Part shown: positions 55,320 through 64,000 of the stretch, piece after piece
How positions within the stretch are numbered: position 1 is the first letter of the stretch
Layout of the letters: every line of letters begins with the position of its first letter
Assembly (NCBI RefSeq): GCF_030272615.1
Contig: NC_081415.1
Span: 376,293,392-376,357,391 of the forward strand
Source: Cryptomeria japonica
Lineage: Eukaryota > Streptophyta > Pinopsida > Cupressales > Cupressaceae
Direction: 5' to 3'
DNA length: 64,000 nucleotides
Notes under the pieces: model-generated
Told to the model about the DNA's origin: nothing
What the model saw: only the letters and a program-made list of their open reading frames with translations
Databases searched by the model: none
Translations under genes and position numbers: made by a program

Positions 55320-56868
55320 TGGAGAATTATGAAGTGACAGGTATGTTCTCTGCAGAGGCTGCAGGAACCATACCCTGAATACTTTCTTCTATTGCAGTAT
55401 GAACTTGCCCAGTTGCTGCAGGAACCTATGTTTGATCTTTCTTGGCAAATTGCTGCAGGAACTCCTCTTTGGTGGAAGGCATATGAGAAAGATGCAATCT
55501 GTGACCATTTACTAAAAGCTTAAACCGAATTGGGTCAATTGTGGTCAAGTGAACAACTCCATTGTTGAAAACTTCCTCTATCTCATATGGGCATAACCAT
55601 ATGGTTTGCAGCTTTCCCATAGTATCTTTATATCTTGAGTCATATAGCAGTGCCTAGTCACTTGCTTTAAACTTTTTCTCCTTGGTGTATTTATCATGCC
55701 ACTTGGCTCTCTAATTTTGAATCAGTTCTGTCTATTGGACAACCATTTTTCTCCACTCATCCAAAGCATTCAATTGTTGAATATGCTCTCTTTGTGCTTC
55801 AGAAAGTGTCATATCTAATTACAAAGTTGTTCTTAGAGTTTTATGCTCAAACTCAATAGGCATCATTGTTGCTTTTCCATACACCATCTCAAAAGGTGTA
55901 AAACCAATTCGTGTTTTCCAGGTTGTTCTATATGCCCAAATTGCTTCTGAAAGTCTATGAGACTATTCTTTTTTATGAACAACTACTGTCTTGGTAAGAA
56001 TAGCCTCTAACTCCCTATTTGTGACCTCTACTTGTCCATTGGCTTGTGGATGATATGGGGTAGATTTTTTGTGCCTTATATTATATTCATTGACCAAGGC
56101 TGCAATCAATGTAGAAGTAAATTGTGATCCTTGGTCTGATACAATTTCCCTTGGTACTCCATAACTTGTAAATATCTCTTCATAAAGGAACTCAACCACC
56201 TTATTATCTCTTGCATGTGTCATGGCTTGAGATTCCACCCATTTGGTTACATAATCAATACATACCAAAATGCAAGATTTTCCATTAGAAGGGGAATCAA
56301 TTGGACCAACAAAATCTAATCCCCATTTATCAAATGGTGCAACTAATATTTGTGGGTATAATGGAATCTCATCAGATTTAGTAGGTCTCCCCATGCACTG
56401 GCATCTGTCACATTTCCTTATATATTGTGTTGCATCCTTATATAATGCTGGCCAATAATAGCCTGTGTTCAGTATTTTGAGTGTTGTTCTCTTATCAGCA
56501 AAATGTCCTCCACATGGCTCATCATGACACGCATGCAGGATATCATATGTTTCATCTTCTCTTACACATCTTCTCATGACTTGGTTAGGTCCAGTATAAA
56601 ACAAACAATTAGCAATCCATGAGAAGTTAAAGATTTTCTCAACTATCAACCTTCTTTCTTTAGGAGAGAAATGAACTGGCATTTTAGCAGTAGCTAAATA
56701 ATTGGCAATATCAGCATACCAAGGAGTGTGGGCTTTTATAAGGAATAAATGTTCATCTGAAAAAGAATCATCTATGGCTGTAGGATCTTCTTGCAATTGA
56801 AGCCTTAAAAGATAATCTGTAACCATATTGGACTTTCTTGGTTTATCAATAACTGTGATATCAAATTT
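55320..56868 (-). pseudogene. Athila-like integrase
   Basis: The main open frame is 56826-55963. The HHCC finger reads HACHDEPCGGHFADKR and IRKCDRCQCMG. The core has DKWGLDFVGPIDSP (Asp), REIVSDQGSQFTSTL (Asp) and HPQANGQVEVTNREL (Glu). After a stop the C-terminal part continues with AIWAYRTTWKTRIGFTPFEM and, at 55620-55426, LCPYEIEEVFNNGVVHLTTI and NGHRLHLSHM, the usual Gypsy integrase end. No chromodomain follows. It integrates the DNA copy. All catalytic acids are retained, but several stops interrupt the tail. Confidence 0.93.
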
Positions 56869-57462
56869 CTACATCAACAGTAACCAATGAGCTAATCTAC
56901 CAGTAATTGAAGGCTTATTTATGAAATATCTGATTGTAGTATGATCAGTATGCACAAATATGGGATATCTTGTTATATAGTACCTGAATTTGTTGAGTGC
57001 ATATATAACTACTAACATTTCTTTTTCAATGACTGTGTAATTTATCTCAAGCCCCTGCAAGTCCTTGCTAATATAATATATTACACTCTCCAAGATATCA
57101 ACCTTTTGTCCTAAGACTGCTCCTATTGCATAATCAGATGCATCTGCATGAATTTGAAATGGCAAGGACAAGTTCAGACCTTTAAGAACTCATGCTTGGG
57201 TCAAAGCTTGCTTCAGCTTTAAGAAAGCTTCATTGCATGAAGAAGTCCATTTAAATTCCATATCCTTGGTCAGAAGAGAATATAAGGGACTTTCAATTTC
57301 GCTGAAATCTTTGATAAACCTTCTATAATATCTAGCATGACCAAGAAAAATTCTGACATCTTTTTGCTTTACCGATGCATTGATATTTTGAATAACTTCA
57401 ATTTTTGCTGGGTCAACCTGTATTCCTTTTATAGATATATAATGACCAAGGACTATACCTTC
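56869..57462 (-). pseudogene. Athila-like RNase H and RT connection
   Basis: After a stop at the end of the RT frame, the minus strand continues EGIVLGHYISIKGIQVDPAK and FLGHARYYRRFIKDFSEIES, then the RNase H: LSLPFQIHADASDYAIGAVL, VIYYISKDLQGLEINYTVIE, KEMLVVIYALNKFRYYITRY and FVHTDHTTIRYFINKPSITG. It removes RNA from the hybrid during reverse transcription. There is one stop in the middle (about 57190) and one at each end. Confidence 0.9.
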
Positions 57463-58110
57463 CTACATCATCATGAAGCACTTTTCACTATTCAATGACA
57501 AATTATAGTCTTCACACCATTGCAAAACTTTCTTCAGGTTCTCTAATTCTTCTTCAAAGTCTGAGCCATGAGTTGTAAAATCATCCATATAAATTTCCAT
57601 TTTGTCTTGGGAAATATCTGAAAATATACTTATCACTTCTCTTTGAAAAGTAGCTAGAGCATTACATAATCCAAAAGGAAGAACAAAAAATGCATGTGTT
57701 CCCCAAGGACAAGTAAATATAGTCTTTTCTTGATCCTCTGGGGAAATTTGAATCTGGTTGTGGCCACTGAATCCATCAAGAAATGAGAAGTATCTCTTGC
57801 TAACCAAAGAGTCTAATACTTGATCCACAAATGGCAATGGAAAATGATCTTTTCTGGTTCCTAAGTTCAAGGCTCTGTAATCAACACATACCCTCCATTT
57901 TCCTCCTTTCTTAGGAACTATTACCAAAGGTGATACCCATTGACTATAAGAAATAGGATAAATAAATCCATCAATCAACAACTTCTACAATTCCTCCTTA
58001 ACTATTTCTCTTAATGCAGGATTGATTCTTCTTTGTGGCTATCTAAGTGGTCTACAACCTTCTTTTGTGTAGATACGGTGGGTACAAACTATTGTATCAA
58101 ATCAATGCAT
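57463..58110 (-). pseudogene. Athila-like reverse transcriptase
   Basis: A 172-residue open frame carries all RT motifs: LIDGFIYPISYSQWVSPLVI, KWRVCVDYRALNLGTRKDHF, FSFLDGFSGHNQIQISPEDQ, PFGLCNALATFQREVISIFS, IYMDDFTTHGSDFEEELENL and LSLNSEKCFMM. The YMDD catalytic pair is intact. The stop at 57463 replaces a residue before EGIVLGH. This style of RT is typical of the Athila side of the Athila/Tat group. Confidence 0.93.
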
Positions 58111-59037
58111 ATCCTTGTAATCCCATGAAAAAGCATATTTATGACATTTGAGCAAATCCCCAAGTGCCACTCTTTGAGCTTCCACAAGATTATTGTTGAT
58201 ATTCGGATATTTATTTGAATCAACTTCTATTTTGATAGTAAGATCAATCTCGACTATATCAGAAAAATGAGAAGTACAGACTTCGTGCGGCAACAGAGTA
58301 TGCAATATATCAGTGGTTGTAGGAAAGTCCGAGTCTACAGTATTTGGTACTAACTCTTGCAATTGCTTCTCTTGTCTTAACTCATTTGTTAGAATTTTAT
58401 AAAGAATTGAGTCTTCATCATGAAATTGCATGAATGGTCCTCTATTAATCATCATAAGGTGATTGATAGAGTCAACTCCTTCAAATTCTTCTCCCAAATT
58501 AGGCCAAATGGCTTGTTGTTGATCAAATTGGGGTTGAGCAGGAGAATACAAAGCTCATGTTTTGGTAGAGTTCCCATCTGAAATAGTCATATCCCTTGAT
58601 GTACATCCAATATATGCATCAGCCGTAGCAAGCCAAGGTCTTCCCAAAATCACTGGATATCCTCCCAATGTGGCCTTTGGAGACAGGATCATAAAGTCTG
58701 CAGGGTATTCCCAAGAATCCAAAGCAACAACCACATCTTGAATCATACCATCGGGTCAAACTGTAGAGTTGTTAGCAAGCTGTAGGTCTATAGGTGTAGG
58801 TCTGAGACTAGTGATTTCAAACCGCTGCATTATTTCCCTTGTCATAACATTAATGGCTGCCCCTAAATCGATGAAAACATTTTTTATCTGAGTGCCATTA
58901 ATGACAATATTGACAACAGGACTACCAGGATCAGCATACTTAGGAATTGAAACTTTTCCTAGCATTATATCTACCAGTTGACCCATTACATGCACTGTTT
59001 GTGGATATTTATTCTTTCTGCCAAGTTTTTTAGACAT
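58111..59037 (-). pseudogene. Athila-like protease and linker to RT
   Basis: 59037-58756 reads VHVMGQLVDIMLGKVSIPKY, VFIDLGAAINVMTREIMQRF and TPIDLQLANNST. After a stop, 58746-58555 reads MIQDVVVALDSWEYPADFMI and GGYPVILGRPWLATADAYIG. IDLG in place of D-S/T-G is the normal form in this clade. 58551-58102 is the linker (LQELVPNTVDSDFPTTTDIL, KCHKYAFSWDYKDM) leading into RT. It cuts the polyprotein. Confidence 0.9.
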
Positions 59038-60917
59038 GCTTCCCTAAGTGCGTTACTCTATATAGGAACATCCTTTATTGCATGTAACAATGGGATTTTA
59101 ACACATATGTGTTTCAATTGATCTATAATATCAAAAATTTGCTCATGTTCTATAAGAACCTCTTTTTCTTGCAACCTATGGGGAAATGGGGGTAGTTTCT
59201 ATTTTTTAGGTATTATGACTATTGGACTAGATATTCCTTAATCTTTGGGTATTTAAGTTATAAGTGGAGGGGATGGATTAGGTAGAGTTGTCCCAAATCT
59301 GAGGTGAATATCACTTATAGATAAAGAACAGGTTGGGTATTGATTAGGATCAGCTGAATAAACTTGTTGTTGTTGTTGAGATTTACTATTGGGATTTGAC
59401 ATTGGTTGAGTGGGCAGATGTGTAGGTTTAGGTGGAACAATAGTGGTTGCAGGGGGATGCATTATTGCAGGCGGTTGTGGTTGTTGACTAAGTTGTTGAT
59501 ATCCAAAAGACTAATTAGTCCATGGTTGAATCCCCCTCCATTGAGGAGCAGGTTGCCAATTGCCTTGAAATTGCGGCCATTATGCCTGAGGTGGAGACCA
59601 ATTTCCTTGTGGTTGCTGCCACTGTGGAGTTTGACTAGAAAAATGCTGGCCTTATCCTTGAGGACCATACCAGTTTGGATAACTATCAAAATTTTGAGCA
59701 TATGGAGATTGCCATTGATTATTTGGTGCATAAGAATTCCCACTATAACTAGGAAAAGAAAGTGGATCCAGAGGCATACCTTGTCTTTGAAAATTTGGCC
59801 TTCTTTAAGAAACATAGAAAACTTGTTCATCATCACCTTGTATTGGCTTGAAGTCAGGAACCTCAAGATTTGCAACCATTTTACATCTGTAGTCCTTTTT
59901 CCTTTATCTATAATGAGGGCAGAATTCTGCAAGAACTGCATCAACTTCTTCACGCTTCTTCTTGGCTGAGAGTGTATCCAATTGAGTAGCCATATTGTTT
60001 ATGATATCCTCCTTAAAGTCCTTCAACAAATGGCTAAGTTCCATTCTAGAAACTCCAGTACTAGATGTTGATGAAGAAACTCCTGGCTTGAAATGCCTAT
60101 GTTTTTTAGAAGCAGATCTGGAATACATTTTACAAATTTGTCCTATGTCATTCCATGTAGATTGTGTAATATCACCTCCTCCTACAAGATCCAAAGCATC
60201 AGTACATTCATCACTGATTCCCCTTAAAAATATCAGCTTGAGGGAATCTTCATTTAGAGTGCTATGCTTGGAATTTTTTATACTAAACAAAAACCTTTCC
60301 AGATAATCTTCAAGACTCTCATATTCTTTTTGTGTCATTCTAAAAATGTCATCCCCATGGCGATCAGTGCCTCTATAATAATACTTGTACTTTGAAAGAA
60401 AAAATTGTTTCATCTCTTCCCATGTAGTAATTGTGCTACTCCCCAAGCTCATAAACCATCTTAAAGATGATTCTTCAAAGTGGCAGGAAATATTTTGAGT
60501 CTATGGGCAGCTATAGTATAATAAAAAATCCTACAAAGAACATCAAACTCAAATAGGAATGTGTCTGGATCCTTTGTCACTAACCCATATAATTTAGGGA
60601 GGAAGAAGCCAAAATATTCTTGAGATTAGCATTATCATGTTGATCAGAGATAGGAAACTCAAATGTTGGATCCAAAGGTGGGGGTGGATTATTTCCACCA
60701 GGAGGTAGATTTCCTTGCATTGGACTTGTAGGGGGGATTACTAGATGAAATTATTCTTCTGGAGGTTGTTCTCAGGAAATTCAGATTCAAGGTGGTTCAA
60801 ATTCTCTGGGTTTTGATAAAGTTCAACAAAAGGATTTATATCTGGGGAATCAATTTCTGCATGATTAGGATGGCTAGGTAGAAATTTACCTAGAACATCT
60901 CTTCTTTGCCTATACAT
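59038..60917 (-). pseudogene. Athila-like gag, broken
   Basis: ATG at 60917 (MYRQRRDVLGKFLPSHPNHA), about 120 bp after the LTR end. Then, across shifts: LYGLVTKDPDTFLFEFDVLC, AAHRLKIFPATLKNHL, and the open frame 60452-59904 with TTWEEMKQFFLSKYKYYYRG, YESLEDYLERFLFSIKNSKH, LKLIFLRGISDECTDALDLV. The C-terminal half is rich in Gln, Pro and Trp (WQQPQGNWSPPQA). This is the Athila-type gag core followed by a low-complexity RNA-binding tail. The plus-strand open frame at 59406-59969 is a shadow. Several stops are present. Confidence 0.88.
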
Positions 60918-61019
60918 GCAAGTTCATAAAATCTTTTTGAACAACTAGGTCTATCAAAAAGAACAATTAACTGAAAACTAAAGAGATAATAACCATAACA
61001 AGATCTTAGTTTGACACCA

Positions 61020-61037
61020 TCCCCGACAATGGCGCCA
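61020..61037 (-). other. Primer binding site, tRNA-Asp type
   Basis: On the minus strand TGGCGCCATTGTCGGGGA, four bases after the 5' LTR. It fits the tRNA-Asp complement TGGCGCCGTTGCCGGGGA with two transitions. This primer is typical of Athila elements. Confidence 0.85.
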
Positions 61038-61041
61038 AAAA

Positions 61042-62278
61042 TGTTCAACCCAACAATAAGAATAATAACTCTAGTTGAAGTCTCAACCCAAAGTTTGGAC
61101 ATTTACTCTATGAAGTTACTATTTTCATAGGTGGTGTTCATTTGATTGTCAACCCAGAGACGTAATACTTGAAATGGGTTTGCACTATATATCCACTAAG
61201 TTCCTACGATAGCTACCCCACATTACTGCAACAACTAACATTTATGTGGGAAAGGTAAGCAAGAATTGAAACTATTGAAAGGCTACAGGAAAACTTTTGC
61301 ATTAACATAAATTCATTCAAGAAATACTGGCTAAGTTCAATGCTGTCAAACAAGAATTACTCTATTTTGGTTTGGTTGCAGGAACAGTCAATGCAAGAAC
61401 GTCTACTGCAGCTAAAGAAGAAAACTAATTTTAACAAAGGCACAAGAACACTCACCAAGTGGGCCCCCTTAGATGAGTGCTTCCAGGCTTCCAAAACAAT
61501 TCTAAGTGCTCAGATTAACATATCTTTATTCATTGTTCATCAAAAGTCATTACATGATTACGAATCAAAAGAAACTCAAAACACTTGTAACTTTATTTCT
61601 AGAATCCTTTGCTTTGTTTCTTCTCTTTTCTTTCTAACCTACGAAAAGAGATAAAGAAATTTATTTAAAAGAAAACAACTACTTCCTATAGCACAGATCA
61701 CACCGATGAGAAGAGGTGGATAATTATTCAAGAAAGGAAACAACTAGAGTTAAGTCACTGATAATGTGGATCTAAACCGAACCACAGTCATAACATATTG
61801 TGGTGGTATTTACAACACTAATTCTCACTTGAGTAAGACATCAGTAAGTATTGTGCGCCTACTTTTCCTCTATCATTCCTTATGCTTATCAACATTTCCA
61901 TTGATTCAATCTTTTAGTAACCTCCTTGAATATCTCTTTCTACAATTGCCATGACAGGAGATCCTTCTCACCAACATCATTTTATTCCTGCAATTCAAAT
62001 GAAAGAAAATACAAGAACATACACATCTCTTTTAATTAATCAAAACATCTATTAATTTCACACATGATATTGCCTAAGACAATTTGCATAGCAATAGGAA
62101 TGAATGACATGGCTGCAGGAATAAACTAGCAAAGATAAAACATGTTTTAATAGGTTCAGGATAACATCTGAAATACATATAGTCAACTTTTGATACATCA
62201 TTACTATCATGTAAATCAAAATATGAGAAAAAATTAAGAGTTTTGGGGATGAAAATATGCTAATGTCTCAACTCATCA
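61042..62278 (-). repeat. 5' LTR of the Athila-like element
   Basis: On the plus strand it runs TGTTCAACCC to CAACTCATCA, next to the primer site. It aligns with 33773-34974. Confidence 0.93.
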
Positions 62279-62544
62279 CTTCAAAGAACTCATGACCTTA
62301 TCAAACCTATCCTCTTCCTTGGGTTCTTTTCTTTGATGACCTTTATAATTTTGAATAATCCTCACATCATCTCTTTTTCCAAATTTACCAGATGCTTTTC
62401 TAGTTATTTTCAATTTGTGGAACCACCTTAAAAGCATCTGCCAATGTTTGAGGATTCTTGTTTCTTAATTCATAGCCTATTTTAGGGTCAAAATCCTTTT
62501 TGTAGAAGACCAAGCACATGGGATCAGTTGGAAGTAAACATACA
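62279..62544 (-). pseudogene. Gypsy remnant H: gag central part
   Basis: On the minus strand: DPMCLVFYKKDFDPKIGYEL, RNKNPQTLADAFKVVPQIEN, a shift, SGKFGKRDDVRIIQNYKGHQ and FDKVMSSLK, at which point the Athila-like element is inserted. The frame goes on at 33772 with KDLSYKVANN. The upstream part of gag is cut off by the LTR that starts near 62545. Confidence 0.7.
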
Positions 62545-64000
62545 TGTTGTTGGCATAACTGATGGTGTTGGCACAACCAGTTCATCGGTTATTATTATCA
62601 TTAATGACCAACACTTACCAGTGAATAAGGCCAAGCTCATAGGAAAGGAGGTGTGGTAACCCTCAATGATTTACTCATGGCTACAAATAGTATGGAGGAT
62701 TCAGTGCTTCCCTAATATGCATCATTGACACACTTAAACTGTGTGTTGGTCAAAGACTAATCAATTGAAGGATAAATAGAGTAGCTGACCGGTGAGTCAA
62801 GCATCCGATAGGTGTTGAGATCAATTTCTTAAACAAGCAGTTGAAATGATGATGTCGTCACAAGAGGTGACTCAAATTGTAATTTAGTAGTCTTATGCAT
62901 GACCGAAACACTCTGGATAGACAAGTGATTAGTCTAGTTGATGATCACTGACCGGTGGAAAAAGATGAAGAGTTACACTGATGAACCGGTGATATAGATT
63001 GTAGAATGCTATCCATAAAGAATCTCGGAGCAGTGACTAGTAAGCTAGATGTGATGACCAAAAATGAGTCGGTCATGGTGAGATATCATCAAAACAAACT
63101 GCTAGTGAAATCTACATTAGTTAACAACTAGTTAAGGTGAGATTTGGGTGGATTTTTTGGTTCGCATTAAGAAGGCAGAACACGACTTAGAAGTTGGTAG
63201 AATTATGAGTTGCGGTGGCAGATAAGGATGAGTTGCTAGCGAGATTGATGGAGAGCATGAAAAGAAAGTGTGGGAAGATTTAATTTTCAAATCTACTGAG
63301 TGTTAGGTGTAAACTCATTTAGGAATCAACATGTATGTGTCAGCAAAACATGGTATAAAGGTTTTTGGCAAAAACCAAAAAGTTTGATTGTAAAATTGCT
63401 ATGTCCAATTTTGAAGAGAGGTGATCCAGCAAGGTGAGAAGAGTGCAGAACTGCTAAGTGAATAACAGAGTCATGAAGGGAGTGTATAGAGCCTGGATGG
63501 TGTGAAGAGTAGAGAAAGAATTCAGAGCACTAGTACAGTGTAGAGCAAGTGAAATGTAGAGCACCAGTAGAATACAGAGCAAGTGAAATGTAGAGCACTA
63601 ATAGAGTGTAGAGAAAGTGTAACTGGTGGTCAAAACAAAGAGATTCAATTGGATCTAATTAAGCTAAGAGTAGCTACTATAGCAGATCATTCTCTCTATT
63701 GTTTTCTAATAACTACAACAACAAAATTCCTTAACTGGGTGGACTTTATTAGGTCCCTTTGTAAAATCCCTTAACCAGGTGACATCTTAATTGATGATCA
63801 TGTCCTTTAACAAGGCTACCTCTAACAGGGTAAAGGTTCAAATAGGCCTTAAAGAAAACCCCTTAACCAGGTGGCACCTAACAGTGTCTTTGTAATCTGC
63901 TAACATGGATGACTCCTCACCGAGCGTACTCTAGAAGAGTGCAGATTTTGTGAGTTTCTACTCACACTGTGGTTTTCTCCCATTTGGGTTTCCGCGTGAT
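62545..64000 (+). repeat. LTR of a Copia-type element, cut by the window edge
   Basis: It starts near TGTTGTTGGCATAAC and runs to the end of the window. The last 300 bp (repeated TTAACCAGGTG/CTAACAGGG words, then CCCATTTGGGTTTCCGCGTG) match the minus-strand solo LTR at 2546-3981 in the same order. ACCGGT words recur (62789, 62950 and 62983). The exact start is uncertain by about 20 bp. Whether a full element follows cannot be seen. Confidence 0.7.
63524..63625 (+). repeat. 34-bp tandem repeat, three copies
   Basis: Units start at 63524, 63558 and 63592 (AGAGCACTAGTACAGTGTAG plus AGCAAGTGAAATGT). The third is more diverged. It lies inside the LTR. Confidence 0.88.

Larger units (their letters stand above)
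33773..62278 (-). mobile_element. Athila-like Ty3/Gypsy element, minus strand, with nested insertion
   Basis: LTRs at 61042-62278 (5') and 33773-34974 (3') bound gag, protease, RT, RNase H, integrase and a third ORF, read on the minus strand. Without the 17.55-kb Tat insertion it is about 10.95 kb. Athila-type traits are a tRNA-Asp-like primer site, an IDLGAAINVM protease, MDDF and EGIVLGH blocks in the RT region, no chromodomain seen, and an extra ORF before the 3' LTR. The flanks are imperfect duplications (CTTTG at 33768-33772, CTTCA at 62279-62283), but the host gag frame resumes when the element and one 5-bp copy are left out. Coding parts carry many stops. Confidence 0.9.

Noticed and set aside
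59406..59969. A 187-codon plus-strand ORF
   Set aside because: It is the shadow of the Gln/Pro/Trp-rich gag tail of the minus-strand Athila-like element.
1..64000. tRNA or rRNA genes
   Set aside because: Sequences complementary to tRNA ends were seen only as retrotransposon primer sites; no cloverleaf or rRNA core sequence was noticed.

Overview
The window looks like intergenic DNA from a large, repeat-rich seed-plant nuclear genome. A gymnosperm (conifer) is my best guess, from the nested and decayed Ty3/Gypsy and Ty1/Copia elements, the long AT-rich LTRs and the absence of any host gene; this is an inference, not a match. I found no intact host gene, rRNA, tRNA or CRISPR array. Almost every open frame belongs to a retrotransposon, and most are broken.

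Layout. Positions 1-2440 hold the 3' end of a LINE, split by a 1.25-kb solo LTR. Positions 2441-12419 hold an unrecognised degenerate coding region (called X). X is split by a minus-strand solo LTR (2546-3981) and by a near-complete Copia element (5673-12351, target-site duplication CAAAC). Positions 13710-15059 and 28291-29040 are the two halves of a minus-strand Gypsy remnant (K). K is split by a 13.2-kb non-autonomous element (E3, 15060-28285, duplication CCAAT). E3 has a Tat-like protease region but no reverse transcriptase, and is itself split by a 4.56-kb LTR-like insertion (20789-25346, duplication AAGTC). Positions 29040-32155 are a tandem array of a 141-bp, strongly palindromic monomer. 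Positions 32156-33772 and 62279-62544 are the halves of another minus-strand Gypsy remnant (H). H is split by an Athila-like element on the minus strand (33773-62278). That element's third ORF is in turn split by a 17.55-kb Tat-lineage element on the plus strand (35518-53070, duplication GTAAT). The window ends inside another LTR (62545 onward).

The Tat element is the most interesting part. It carries gag, a protease with a G-patch, RT, RNase H, a second (archaeal-type) RNase H and integrase on the plus strand. Downstream lies a long antisense, decayed ORF for a plant mobile domain (PMD) protein. Its non-coding DNA has three clusters of a palindromic octamer, TCGTACGA and CpG-decay-like variants. 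Two clusters lie between the 5' LTR and gag, and one lies just upstream of the antisense PMD start. Spacing between copies is almost always close to a multiple of one helical turn (mostly 20-23, 32, 42-44, 52-54 or 65 bp). This looks like a phased protein-binding array, and a link to the antisense PMD protein is my main hypothesis. Near the 3' LTR there is also a series of hairpins with changing stems but a constant 14-nt loop.

How the parts relate: in each coding element gag packages RNA, protease matures the polyprotein, RT/RNase H copy it from a tRNA primer and integrase inserts it. None of the copies here looks autonomous. E3 must have moved using another element's enzymes. The Tat copy has LTRs about 98% alike by eye but many stops, so it may also have moved as a defective copy.
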